Positions 1 through 8,163 of a stretch of DNA of 64,000 nt are shown one piece after another. Source of the DNA: UBA8389 sp035719105. GTDB lineage: Bacteria; Bacteroidota; Bacteroidia; Bacteroidales; UBA1402. Positions within the stretch are counted from its first letter, which is position 1, and every line of letters begins with the position of its first letter. Location: positions 248,001 through 312,000 of the forward strand of contig DASTGN010000004.1 in the NCBI GenBank assembly GCA_035719105.1, in the 5' to 3' direction. Below the pieces are notes generated by a model. That model was not told the DNA's origin, made no database searches, and saw only the letters and a program-made list of their open reading frames with translations. A program made the position numbers and the translations under genes.

Positions 1-91
1 CTCATAGTTTGATAGGTATTTTCAGAGGTTTCAAGGTGAACCAAAGATATAAGATTCCATTGAATATATGTACCTGGATGGCTTTTTTTCT

Positions 92-99
92 TATTTTTG
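92..99 (+). promoter_or_regulatory. Promoter -7 element for the DUF4369 lipoprotein
   Basis: TATTTTTG matches the Bacteroidota -7 consensus TAnnTTTG and lies 28 bp before the ATG at 128. I see no clear -33 element. It argues for the start at 128 rather than the in-frame ATG at 68. Confidence 0.4.
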
Positions 100-127
100 T
101 ATTTTAATGTTGTTAACATTTCAACCG

Positions 128-799
128 ATGCGCGGCAAAAAAGTCTTTCTTTTAATTGCAATCTGCAGTTTTGCGGCACTCAGTTGCGTGCAACAGAAAG
201 ACCGGTGGGTAACCGTAAAAGGAGCCATTTCCCATCTTGGAAGTACCGCCCTTTATGTTTCTTATACGAACGCCCAGCAAAGGCGCACCATCGATACCAT
301 CCATTCCTCCATGTCTGGCAAGTTTAATCTGAAAGTTCGTACCAGCAATGATTTGACCCCCATTACCATTTATTTTGCCACAAACAAATGTTGGACTACC
401 CTCTTTGCAGAACCAGGTGATCACGTGACGCTGCGTGGGAACATAGACTATGTGGATATGTTGACCATTCGGGGCGGTACGGTCAATAACGATCTAAGTC
501 GTTTCAAAATGCAAATCAGAGACCTTTATAAAGAGCGACTTGACCTTCTAAAGGGTTTCTATTCCAAAGAAAATTCCTCTGAAGTCCGATTGGCTGAAAT
601 CAACCTGCTTCTTAAGCGGTCTGCCAAAGATTTCATTAGGGAAAATCCCGAATCCATAGCAAGTGTCGTATTGATTCAAGACTTTTTCTACCAGGATTAC
701 GACCCTGCCACCAACGAACTTCTTGGACTGTTAAAGGGCAAAGCAAGTAATTGCAAGCTGGCGAATAAGATTCGTGAGAATCTTTTAAATGGCCGATAA
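128..799 (+). CDS. DUF4369-type lipoprotein
   Basis: This is a predicted lipoprotein of 223 residues. The N-terminus has a basic start, a hydrophobic stretch and an AALSC lipobox with the acceptor Cys at residue 20. The body (about residues 27-120) has the beta-rich pattern of DUF4369: a VKGAIS start, a TIDTIHSS turn and a GDHVTLRGNI segment. In Bacteroidota this domain usually sits in front of a thioredoxin (TlpA/ResA) domain. Here the remainder is a charged helical region with no CxxC, so a redox role is not supported. An in-frame ATG at 68 would add 20 residues, but a -7 element at 92-99 and the lipobox position favour 128. The specific function is unknown. Confidence 0.7.
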   Translation: MRGKKVFLLIAICSFAALSCVQQKDRWVTVKGAISHLGSTALYVSYTNAQQRRTIDTIHSSMSGKFNLKVRTSNDLTPITIYFATNKCWTTLFAEPGDHVTLRGNIDYVDMLTIRGGTVNNDLSRFKMQIRDLYKERLDLLKGFYSKENSSEVRLAEINLLLKRSAKDFIRENPESIASVVLIQDFFYQDYDPATNELLGLLKGKASNCKLANKIRENLLNGR

Positions 800-800
800 A

Positions 801-831
801 TTGTTTTTTATTTAATATTTATATAACTTTG
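801..831 (+). promoter_or_regulatory. Promoter of comM/yifB
   Basis: TTG at 801-803 and TAACTTTG at 824-831 are separated by 20 bp, the usual Bacteroidota -33/-7 layout. The ATG follows 22 bp later, at 854. Confidence 0.55.
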
Positions 832-853
832 AAGCGAATCAAAACCGCTTCTT

Positions 854-2389
854 ATGCTTGTTAAAGTAGCCAGTGCAGCCATCCAAGGCATTCACGCAAA
901 ATCCGTTCAAATCGAAGTCCATCTATCACGGGGCATCCGCTTTTCATTGGTCGGGTTACCTGATAATGCCGTAAGGGAAAGTCACGAACGAATCGTCTCC
1001 GCTTTGCAAGTGAATGGAATGGACTTACCCCGCAAACAGATTGTTATCAACATGGCTCCTGCCGATTTGCGCAAAGAAGGCACTTCATACGATTTGCCCT
1101 TATTGGTTGGCATCATGGCAGCAGGCGACTATATTCCCGTTTCATCCATCGAAAACAGTCTTTTTATAGGTGAACTATCTTTGGATGGTAGACTTCAGCC
1201 TATTCGCGGTGTCCTGTCTGTGGCAATGTTGACCATTGATTCGGGCATCAAACGCCTCATCCTGCCAGCAGCCAATGCACAAGAAGCCTCGGTTGTCGAG
1301 GGTCTCGAAGTTTATGGAGTGGAAAACATCTTGGAACTGGTAGCGTTGCTAAAAGATGCCAAAGCTTTCAGCCCTGCTTTGCCAAACATGCTCCCTCAAC
1401 CGCTGGATAACGCCAAACATGCCGAAGATTTTTCGGATGTGAAAGGTCAGGATTACGTAAAAAGAGCGGTCGAAGTGGCCTGTGCCGGGGGACACAATCT
1501 CTTATTGGTCGGCCCGCCGGGAGCTGGAAAAACCATGATTGCCCACTGCATTCCCGGTATCTTACCCCCAATGAGTAGGCAAGAAGCGCTCGAAACAACC
1601 AAAATTCATTCGGTGGCCGGAAAAACTCAAGTCAGGTTCGGCCTGCTTCATCAGCGTCCCTTCCGGTCTCCCCACCACAGCATCAGTGCCGTAGCATTAG
1701 TGGGCGGAGGGTCAAAACCACAACCTGGTGAAATTTCCTTAGCGCACAATGGTGTACTCTTTCTGGATGAACTTCCGGAATTCCAGCACAACGTGTTGGA
1801 GGTGCTCAGGCAACCATTGGAAGATCGTAACATCCATATTTCAAGGGTAAGTTACACCATAGATTATCCCGCTGGTTTCATGTTGGTTGCATCCATGAAC
1901 CCTTGCCCTTGCGGATATTACAACCATCCGGTGAAAGCTTGCATTTGCACACCTGGTCAAATACAACGATACATGGGACGAATTTCGGGACCTTTGCTTG
2001 ATCGAATCGACCTACATGTGGAGATTCTTCCAGTAACCTACGAAAGTCTAACCGATACCAAACCTTCTGAATACAGCCAAGCCATTCGCGATCGAGTAGT
2101 TCGTGCCAGAGAAATACAAGAAAACCGATTTGGAAATACATCGCTGACCACCTGCAATTCGAGAATGATTACAAGGGAAATACATCGATATGCACAGCCC
2201 GACGACTCGGGACGAAAACTTCTGAAGCGTGCCATGGAGAAATTAAATCTTTCAGCACGTGCCTACGATCGGATCTTAAAGGTTGCGCGAACTATCGCAG
2301 ACTTGGATGGAAGCAAAAATGTGGAAGCCAATCATGTGGCCGAAGCCATACAATATAGAACGTTGGACCGGGGAAACTGGGGACAATAA
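854..2389 (+). CDS. comM: YifB/ComM family Mg-chelatase-like AAA+ ATPase
   Basis: This 511-residue protein is a full-length YifB/ComM family ATPase. The N-terminal part (about 1-165) is the Lon-protease-like ChlI domain. The AAA+ module follows, with Walker A GPPGAGKT near residue 220, a FLDELPEF Walker B and a cysteine cluster (NPCPCGY...CIC) that is typical of the family. The C-terminal Mg-chelatase-like lid carries LSARAYDRILKVARTIADL. ComM is a helicase that promotes branch migration during natural transformation in gamma-proteobacteria. In Bacteroidota the role is less clear, although the gene is widely conserved. It is monocistronic here, convergent with aroK across a 20-bp gap. Confidence 0.93.
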   Translation: MLVKVASAAIQGIHAKSVQIEVHLSRGIRFSLVGLPDNAVRESHERIVSALQVNGMDLPRKQIVINMAPADLRKEGTSYDLPLLVGIMAAGDYIPVSSIENSLFIGELSLDGRLQPIRGVLSVAMLTIDSGIKRLILPAANAQEASVVEGLEVYGVENILELVALLKDAKAFSPALPNMLPQPLDNAKHAEDFSDVKGQDYVKRAVEVACAGGHNLLLVGPPGAGKTMIAHCIPGILPPMSRQEALETTKIHSVAGKTQVRFGLLHQRPFRSPHHSISAVALVGGGSKPQPGEISLAHNGVLFLDELPEFQHNVLEVLRQPLEDRNIHISRVSYTIDYPAGFMLVASMNPCPCGYYNHPVKACICTPGQIQRYMGRISGPLLDRIDLHVEILPVTYESLTDTKPSEYSQAIRDRVVRAREIQENRFGNTSLTTCNSRMITREIHRYAQPDDSGRKLLKRAMEKLNLSARAYDRILKVARTIADLDGSKNVEANHVAEAIQYRTLDRGNWGQ

Positions 2390-2409
2390 AGCTGATAAAC
2401 AATTATTGC

Positions 2410-2928
2410 TTATTCAACATCTAGCATTTCCATAAAACTAGACCTGATGTTGTTGGGATTCAAGTCGTCGGTATCCATGATGTATTTGCTTTTCAGATAA
2501 TAGCCCTCCCGCTCTTCAAGTGATTTAGCGATATAGGATTCCAACTCTTTATCATCTTTGCCAACGATCAAAGGTCGTTTGGTTCGAGACATTTTCAAGC
2601 GATCACGTAATTCTCGAACCGAAGTACGTAAATAAATGGTTTCGCCATGCGCATTCATATACTCCATATTGTCAAAATGACAAGGAGTGCCACCTCCAGT
2701 GGAGATGAGTGTATTTTCAAATTGGGCCACTTCGTGCAGTGCTTCGCGTTCCAACTTACGGAAACCGGCTTCACCAAGTTCGGCAAACAATTCACTGATG
2801 GTTTTCATGAATTTTTGTTCAATGAAGGCATCCAGATCAACGAACGTCAACTTCAATTCTTTGGCCATCAACTTTCCATAAGTCGTCTTGCCTGACCCCA
2901 TATATCCGATTAAAAAATAGCTGCTCAT
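2410..2928 (-). CDS. aroK: Shikimate kinase
   Basis: Shikimate kinase phosphorylates shikimate with ATP at the fifth step of the chorismate pathway in the cytoplasm. The 172-residue length is normal. The P-loop GYMGSGKTT is at residues 8-16. The shikimate-binding residues are visible as D31/D33 (DLDAF), R57 (AGFRKLE) and the GGG at 78-80. A lid-region arginine lies in SRTKRPLI. No other aromatic-pathway genes are nearby, and the gene is convergent with comM. Confidence 0.95.
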   Translation of the reverse strand: MSSYFLIGYMGSGKTTYGKLMAKELKLTFVDLDAFIEQKFMKTISELFAELGEAGFRKLEREALHEVAQFENTLISTGGGTPCHFDNMEYMNAHGETIYLRTSVRELRDRLKMSRTKRPLIVGKDDKELESYIAKSLEEREGYYLKSKYIMDTDDLNPNNIRSSFMEMLDVE

Positions 2929-2978
2929 AGTCTTGATTCAATGGTAAACACTTAAAAAGGGGGGACAATGATACAAAA

Positions 2979-3013
2979 AAAAAGCAGCCAACACAAAAGG
3001 TTCACTGCTTTTT
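2979..3013 (-). terminator. Terminator of uppP
   Basis: On the minus strand AAAAAGCAG (complement of 3005-3013) pairs with CTGCTTTTT (complement of 2979-2987), and the T-run continues to about 2975. The stem begins inside the uppP stop codon. Confidence 0.6.
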
Positions 3014-3830
3014 ATTGATTCCAAAGCAAAATCAAGACAATTATGGCAAGAATGATTCGGTAATAACCGAAAACACTGAAATCATGCTTACGGATAAAGT
3101 CCATGAAGAATTTTATCACTGCATAGGCCACGATAAAAGCAACGAAAGAACCAATAGCCAGTACCAGCCATTCAAAAGACGTAAAAGCCAAGCCACTTTT
3201 TAAAATTTTCAATAAAGCAGCGCCTGCCATCGTCGGTATGGCCAGAAAAAAAGAAAACTCAGCTGCTGCTCCTCTGGATAAACCAAGCAACATGGCTCCA
3301 ATAATCGTTGCTGCCGATCGAGAAGTTCCGGGAATCATTGCCAAACATTGAAAACCGCCAATGGCGAGTGCTAAAACAAATGGAATGGCTGTAACTGAGT
3401 CAATCTTGAAGGACGATTTTTTGGCGTTGAATCGTTCGATGGCCACTAAAGCGATACCATAAACCAGCAAGGTAATGGCAACAACCAAAGGATTGAATAA
3501 ATAAGCATCGATGGCGTCATCGAATAAAAAGCCGAGGACTGCTGCTGGCAAAACCGCCACCATAACCTTGAACCAAAGGTTCCAGGTCGCCAACTGACGT
3601 TCTTTGGTTCCTGACAAAGGCCAAAGATCTTTCCAGAAAAACACAACCACGGATAGGATTGCACCCAATTGGATAATGACTTCAAAGGCATTGGTAAACG
3701 TTTTATTTTCTGATAGCTTCAAAAACTCATCCACCAGAATCATATGGCCAGTACTCGATATCGGGAGAAATTCCGTAATTCCCTCCACCACGGCAATCAG
3801 TATTGCCTTCAAAATCATTATTAAATCCAT
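3012..3830 (-). CDS. uppP: Undecaprenyl-diphosphatase UppP (BacA)
   Basis: UppP dephosphorylates undecaprenyl diphosphate so that the lipid carrier for peptidoglycan and surface glycans can be reused. It is a 272-residue multi-pass inner-membrane protein. The first signature EGITEFLPISSTGHM (E16, E20, H29) and the second, MIPGTSRSAATI, are intact. In many Bacteroidota this gene sits between the DUF3098 gene and truB. Here those two genes are adjacent (10473-11393) and uppP lies about 7 kb away as a single gene with its own terminator. Confidence 0.95.
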   Translation of the reverse strand: MDLIMILKAILIAVVEGITEFLPISSTGHMILVDEFLKLSENKTFTNAFEVIIQLGAILSVVVFFWKDLWPLSGTKERQLATWNLWFKVMVAVLPAAVLGFLFDDAIDAYLFNPLVVAITLLVYGIALVAIERFNAKKSSFKIDSVTAIPFVLALAIGGFQCLAMIPGTSRSAATIIGAMLLGLSRGAAAEFSFFLAIPTMAGAALLKILKSGLAFTSFEWLVLAIGSFVAFIVAYAVIKFFMDFIRKHDFSVFGYYRIILAIIVLILLWNQ

Positions 3831-3863
3831 CAGACAACTTTAGATGGTCCTTTTCGTGCAAAA

Positions 3864-3883
3864 GAGCACCAATTAAGGTGCTC
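3864..3883 (-). terminator. Terminator of the CoA-transferase gene
   Basis: A 7-bp perfect stem (GAGCACC at 3864-3870, GGTGCTC at 3877-3883) has a 6-nt AT loop. On the minus strand it is followed by TTTTG. It lies 7 bp beyond the CoA-transferase stop. Confidence 0.65.
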
Positions 3884-3890
3884 CTACGCA

Positions 3891-5378
3891 TTATTTGTCC
3901 CAGTTTGTATTTTTCATATCACCACTCTTGAGAAACTCCAGATGCATATTATGTGCGATGCTTAATGTATGAGGAGTGTGCGAATCCTTGTTTTTCTTCA
4001 GATAGTCCCAAAGCAATTGTTTATAATCCGGATGCACGCAGTTCTCGATAATGGCCTTTGCACGTTGAATAGGAGATTTTCCACGTAAGTCAGCTACACC
4101 TTGCTCCGTGATAAGCACTTTCACAGAATGTTCATTTTGGTCAATGTGAGATGCCATCGGTACGATCGCACTAATTTTTCCACCTTTTGCAACAGATGGA
4201 CAAGTAAATATGGAAAGGTATGCATTCCGCGTAAAGTCGCCAGAACCACCGATACCGTTCATCATCTTGGTTCCCATGACATGGGTAGAGTTGATGTTCC
4301 CAAAAATATCCGCTTCAAGTGCTGTATTGATGGTAATCAATCCCAACCGACGGGCAACTTCGGGGCTGTTTGAAATTTCTTGTGGACGAAGTACGATTTT
4401 ATCCTTAAAGAAATCCCATTCTTTATATATGCCTTCCAGAAGCGCGGGTGAAATCGTCAAGGAACATCCGCTAACCGACAAGATATCGCCCGAGCGCATC
4501 AAACCGATAACAGCATCTTGAACCACTTCCGTATACATGCGGAAAGGAGGAATGCCGGGGTTGGAACCCAGTGCGCCAAGTACTGCGTTGGCAATGTTTC
4601 CCACACCAGATTGAATGGGGAGGAATGAAGCAGGAATACGCCCGGCTTTCAATTCCTTAACCAAAAAGTCAGCCACATTGGCACCAACGGCATCGGTCAA
4701 AGCATCAGCAGGAGTGAAACCTCCAACCTGATCGTTTTCGCAAGTTTCCACGATACCGACAATTTTTGCCGGATCTACCTTTAGAACAGGGCTACCGATG
4801 CGATCCATCGGTTCAAAAACCGGAATCACTCGTCGCATAGGCGGATCCAAGGGTTCATATATGTCGTGAATACCCTTGATGAATTTAGGGTGTTTGGTGT
4901 TTAGTTCTAAAATGATTCGGTCAGCCAAATGTGCGATCGTTGGCGAAATACCAACCCCAGAAGTTAAAACGAGTTCTCCTTCTTCTGTAACATCACAAAC
5001 TTCAATAATTGCGACGTCTAATTTACCAAAAAAACCATACCGCATTTCTTGAGCAAGTACAGACAAGTGCATGTCAAAATAGGGTATGGCACCGCTGTTC
5101 GTGCTTTTACGCATATCCGCATTCGACTGATAAGGAGTGCGGAATAAAATTGCATCAGCTCTGGATAATTCTCCGTCAAGGGAGTCTCCGGTAGATGCCC
5201 CGGTAAACACGCCGATTTTGAATTGACGGCCTGCTTCGTGTTCTTTGATAGCCTTTTGGGCAATTGCTCTTGGAATGATTTTGGGAGCTCCAGCAGGGGT
5301 AAAACCACTGAATCCAACACGGTCGTTGTGGTGGATAAAAGTTGCTGCTTCTTCGGCAGAAATAAATTTTAAGGACAT
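3891..5378 (-). CDS. Acetyl-CoA hydrolase/transferase family (likely succinate CoA-transferase)
   Basis: This 495-residue enzyme belongs to the acetyl-CoA hydrolase/transferase family, which moves CoA between acetate and succinate or related acids. The CoA-binding segment QSGVGNIANAVL is visible, as is the catalytic glutamate in TEVVQD. The late motif GIGGSGDFTRNA is also characteristic. In anaerobic Bacteroidales the enzyme fits succinate, propionate or acetate fermentation, but substrate cannot be read from sequence. I chose the ATG at 5378 (MSLKFIS). The longer frame to 5408 would run into the TACCTTTG -7 element at 5406-5413. Confidence 0.88.
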   Translation of the reverse strand: MSLKFISAEEAATFIHHNDRVGFSGFTPAGAPKIIPRAIAQKAIKEHEAGRQFKIGVFTGASTGDSLDGELSRADAILFRTPYQSNADMRKSTNSGAIPYFDMHLSVLAQEMRYGFFGKLDVAIIEVCDVTEEGELVLTSGVGISPTIAHLADRIILELNTKHPKFIKGIHDIYEPLDPPMRRVIPVFEPMDRIGSPVLKVDPAKIVGIVETCENDQVGGFTPADALTDAVGANVADFLVKELKAGRIPASFLPIQSGVGNIANAVLGALGSNPGIPPFRMYTEVVQDAVIGLMRSGDILSVSGCSLTISPALLEGIYKEWDFFKDKIVLRPQEISNSPEVARRLGLITINTALEADIFGNINSTHVMGTKMMNGIGGSGDFTRNAYLSIFTCPSVAKGGKISAIVPMASHIDQNEHSVKVLITEQGVADLRGKSPIQRAKAIIENCVHPDYKQLLWDYLKKNKDSHTPHTLSIAHNMHLEFLKSGDMKNTNWDK

Positions 5379-5405
5379 ACGTCGGGGGGTTTTAAAAAGT
5401 CGACG

Positions 5406-5413
5406 CAAAGGTA
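5406..5413 (-). promoter_or_regulatory. Promoter -7 element for the CoA-transferase
   Basis: The minus strand reads TACCTTTG here, a match to TAnnTTTG, 27 bp before the chosen ATG at 5378. It decides against the longer reading frame starting at 5408. Confidence 0.5.
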
Positions 5414-5422
5414 TGAAATTCT

Positions 5423-5890
5423 TTAAAATTTAGTTCTAAAAATCTCATTGTAAATAATGGCTTTTCGCACTTCATCAGGAGAAGAAAGGTCTATTGAAGC
5501 TAAAAAAGGATCCTCTGATTCTTGTATTGGTTCAAAGATCGGACTTTTTGAAACACCATTGAAAGATTGAGCGCGGTCATTTACTTCAGGCACCGAATAA
5601 TTCATTTCCACATTTTTGGAACGACCTGCTAAATTTTGGGCAGCATTTACAACAGGACTTGTCGCAGGTTGTTTTACAATCGGTTTGACAACCGGGGCCG
5701 GTGCAGGGTTTTTAGGAATATAGTCATCCTTGTCTTGAATTTCCTCCAAAATCTTTTTTAAGATATCCCCTCCAAAAGAAGGCTTAGACTGGGGCGTGAT
5801 TTCTTCTGGTTTCTTTTTTAATGCTTTCACAATGGAACCGACCACCGAAGCAGCGACAATGATGTAGAAAAAATAATCGTTGTGTTCCAT
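5423..5890 (-). CDS. Small single-pass membrane protein, function unknown
   Basis: This 155-residue protein has one hydrophobic segment near the N-terminus (about residues 6-21), then KALKKKPEE and a long, probably disordered Pro/Val/Gln-rich linker. The C-terminal tail, DEVRKAIIYNEIFRTKF, looks like a compact amphipathic helix. I recall similar tails on other short Bacteroidota membrane-anchored proteins. The layout (anchor, flexible tether, terminal peptide) suggests docking onto a partner, but no partner is indicated. It has its own promoter and precedes the CoA-transferase gene on the same strand. Confidence 0.75.
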   Translation of the reverse strand: MEHNDYFFYIIVAASVVGSIVKALKKKPEEITPQSKPSFGGDILKKILEEIQDKDDYIPKNPAPAPVVKPIVKQPATSPVVNAAQNLAGRSKNVEMNYSVPEVNDRAQSFNGVSKSPIFEPIQESEDPFLASIDLSSPDEVRKAIIYNEIFRTKF

Positions 5891-5906
5891 AACCCTGGAT
5901 TTTTTT

Positions 5907-5938
5907 CAAAAATAACACAAACTACCGTCAAACACAAA
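5907..5938 (-). promoter_or_regulatory. Promoter of the small membrane protein gene
   Basis: On the minus strand TTTG (5935-5938) is followed after 20 bp by TATTTTTG (5907-5914). The ATG lies 16 bp further on, at 5890. This is a complete -33/-7 pair. Confidence 0.6.
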
Positions 5939-5946
5939 TCTAAATG

Positions 5947-7101
5947 TTAGGAAGCCAAAAACTGTGCAGCTCTAGAAAAAACCTGATTGAAAGATGCATT
6001 CAGCAAAGTGGGTTCGATGTTGGAGTTCGTTGGAAAAGGAGATTCATGGGAATATTCAAATGGAAAATCAATCAATTCGAATTTCTGAACTGCGTTTTCG
6101 TTACCCATGCATGCCTCCACGCCTTCGTAAGGCATCACCTTGTCTTTTCGCAGGGAAATACCACTGATTCGATTTCCAAGATTTTTAAAAAAACCTTCCC
6201 TTTTTTCTCGATGAACATCTGGAGCAATCATCGTATTGAAAGCAAACCTCGCTTCATCCGTCACTTGTTCACATCCCATCCAATCCTTCATGTAGAAACC
6301 CAACAAACGGTCGTAGGCAGATTTATCCATAATGCAACGAGATTCTCCAAACATGGATTGAAAAATGGATCCACCACAAAAAACAAACAATTTGGATTGG
6401 TCAAACAAATTATCGGGATTGGCCATCAAGGTAATTTCAGCCAAGAAAGCGCCAATGGAATATGCAAAGAAATCCACCGATGTGCCTTTTTTAAATTTAG
6501 GATGTTTTCCATTTTTTAAGGTTGTCGCCAACAAACGTAAATCTTCAACTGTTTGTCTTCCTGAGGTATAGAAGCGCACAGGATCCTCGTTCAGCCGTTC
6601 GCTCATGGCAACATTGGCAAAACATAAAGATCGGTCGGGGCCAACCATCTCCTGGCGTTTGCGAACAAGAAACGACATGCTGCGCGGATCGCTCCACAAT
6701 CCAGGTGAACGATTGATGTGATAGGCGATGGGGAATAAAATCACTGCTTTATGGGTGTGTTCAGCCAAATATTCTGCCCAACAAAGGTATTTATCCCAAT
6801 TCCGCTCGTTTAAGCCGTGCAGCAAAACGATGACCCTGTTTGCTTTTTTCCAACCTTTCGGGAAAAATACAGGATAATTGAATCGGTTGTTTTCAACAAT
6901 TGCCCCATCTTCCAAAGCGTGGCTCGAGAATTGAGAGGCCAATTGAAAATTATAATCGGATTCAAACGGAAAAAAACGAATGCTGACCCCCGATTTTTTC
7001 AGGGACACATTTTTGTTCATACCGAAAATTCGAAGCATCTCTTTTTGGCGTTGAACGAAATCGAGTACATTTGATTTTATGGATTTTGACATAGTCTTCA
7101 T
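5947..7101 (-). CDS. DUF6051 family alpha/beta-hydrolase-like protein
   Basis: This protein of about 384 residues looks like a divergent alpha/beta hydrolase. RVIVLLHGLNERNW resembles the strand plus oxyanion loop of that fold. FFAYSIGAFLAEI has a nucleophile elbow (A-Y-S-I-G) with Ser as the candidate nucleophile. A late His in PFEYSHESPFP could complete a triad. The whole pattern fits the Bacteroidota family DUF6051, whose substrate is unknown. The frame opens at 7149, but ATG at 7101 (MKTMSKS) or 7092 is more likely. It is divergent from the LytTR regulator gene, with two direct repeats between them. Confidence 0.7.
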   Translation of the reverse strand: MKTMSKSIKSNVLDFVQRQKEMLRIFGMNKNVSLKKSGVSIRFFPFESDYNFQLASQFSSHALEDGAIVENNRFNYPVFFPKGWKKANRVIVLLHGLNERNWDKYLCWAEYLAEHTHKAVILFPIAYHINRSPGLWSDPRSMSFLVRKRQEMVGPDRSLCFANVAMSERLNEDPVRFYTSGRQTVEDLRLLATTLKNGKHPKFKKGTSVDFFAYSIGAFLAEITLMANPDNLFDQSKLFVFCGGSIFQSMFGESRCIMDKSAYDRLLGFYMKDWMGCEQVTDEARFAFNTMIAPDVHREKREGFFKNLGNRISGISLRKDKVMPYEGVEACMGNENAVQKFELIDFPFEYSHESPFPTNSNIEPTLLNASFNQVFSRAAQFLAS

Positions 7102-7189
7102 TTTTAGGAAGTGCAAAGTTGGTGAGCCCCTTTGATGCATCCAAATCAAAGGTCTTGCTAATGCTCGATTGGGTGCGTTTATTTATATT

Positions 7190-7228
7190 CGGGGTGAAAT
7201 TGCTAACAGCGGGGTGAACAATTGCTAA
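7190..7228. repeat. Tandem direct repeat, possible LytTR operator
   Basis: Two near-identical units, CGGGGTGAAATTGCTAA at 7190-7206 and CGGGGTGAACAATTGCTAA at 7210-7228, start 20 bp apart. They end 14 bp before the -33 element of the LytTR gene. LytTR domains bind pairs of direct repeats spaced about two helical turns, so these are candidate autoregulatory sites. That role is inference. Confidence 0.45.
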
Positions 7229-7242
7229 AAATCAAGAACCAT

Positions 7243-7274
7243 TTTGCTTTAACTGAATAAATCAGCTACTTTTG
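7243..7274 (+). promoter_or_regulatory. Promoter of the LytTR regulator gene
   Basis: TTTG at 7243-7246 and TACTTTTG at 7267-7274 are 20 bp apart, a complete Bacteroidota promoter. The ATG is at 7308. Confidence 0.6.
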
Positions 7275-7307
7275 CATTCTCAAATTCATAGGTGTCCAAT
7301 ACGCAAT

Positions 7308-8153
7308 ATGCCTCAGAAAACTCCTGATTATCTGACTGAAAAGAACAACATTGTCCGGCTGATACTCTTCACGGCAGTGTTCGCATTGGGCTTTATCAAC
7401 CTTTACCACCCCTTTGGATTTTTCGAATCGTTCGAAGTCACTTCTTCCGTTTTTTTCCTTTATTCCAGCCTGGTCACATTGACAGGAGTTTTGGTTGTAG
7501 TTATCAGCCGCATCATCATGTATTTTTACAGCAAGAAAAAAGACTTGTCACTTACTCAATATGGGCTATGGGTTTTAGCCGAAATCCTGGCCATGTCCTC
7601 ATTCTTCGCTCTATTTGAAAAATTAGTCTTAAACGATCTCCGTCCTTTTGAAGATTTGATGAAAGTTTCGGCCATGAACACTAGCTTGGTGTTGTTGCTT
7701 CCCTATACCATCCTTTGGCTTTACTTTTCCTGGACCGACAAAAAGAAAAAGTTGGAACAGATTGACCAAGAAAATAATCTTCCGCTCCAAACAAAAAAAG
7801 GGATGCTCAGCTTCCACGACGAAAAAGGAGATCTGAAACTTTCCGTCCAATCCGACCAATTACTTTATTTGGAATCTGCCGATAATTACGTCAAGATACA
7901 CTTCCTTAGCAAAACGAAAATAACGCATTACATGCTGAGGAACTCTTTAAAAAATCTGGACGAAAGCCTAGCCAATACCCCCATGATTCGATGTCACCGC
8001 TCCTATGTGGTCAACTTCGACAAAGTGAAAGTGCTGCGCAAAGAAAAGGATGGCATCTATCTGGCAATGGACGAAGAAAACATTCCCGACATTCCCGTTT
8101 CCAAAACGTATATGGAACGGGTCATGGCAAAATTCGCCCTTTATTCTGTTTAA
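7308..8153 (+). CDS. Membrane-anchored LytTR-family transcription regulator
   Basis: This 281-residue protein has four predicted membrane segments in its N-terminal half (around ILFTAVFALGFI, VFFLYSSLVTLTG, LWVLAEILAMSSFF and SLVLLLPYTILWLYF). The C-terminal LytTR DNA-binding domain occupies about residues 170-280. Recognisable motifs are LLYLESADNYVKIHF, MIRCHRSYVVNFDKV and IPVSKTY. There is no receiver domain, so the membrane part probably replaces a phosphorelay as the input. No histidine kinase is nearby. I chose ATG 7308 because a consensus promoter ends at 7274. The direct repeats upstream may be its own operators. Confidence 0.85.
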   Translation: MPQKTPDYLTEKNNIVRLILFTAVFALGFINLYHPFGFFESFEVTSSVFFLYSSLVTLTGVLVVVISRIIMYFYSKKKDLSLTQYGLWVLAEILAMSSFFALFEKLVLNDLRPFEDLMKVSAMNTSLVLLLPYTILWLYFSWTDKKKKLEQIDQENNLPLQTKKGMLSFHDEKGDLKLSVQSDQLLYLESADNYVKIHFLSKTKITHYMLRNSLKNLDESLANTPMIRCHRSYVVNFDKVKVLRKEKDGIYLAMDEENIPDIPVSKTYMERVMAKFALYSV

Positions 8154-8163
8154 TCCATCTTAC

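Noticed and set aside
421..432. CACGTG hexamers in genes (also near 9706, 20074 and 21235)
   Set aside because: Only the central hexamer matches parS, and the flanks do not. These occur in coding sequence at the expected chance rate.
5944..6519. 191-residue plus-strand reading frame opposite the DUF6051 gene
   Set aside because: It is antisense to a gene with clear family similarity, has no recognisable domain, and no promoter-like element sits in front of it.
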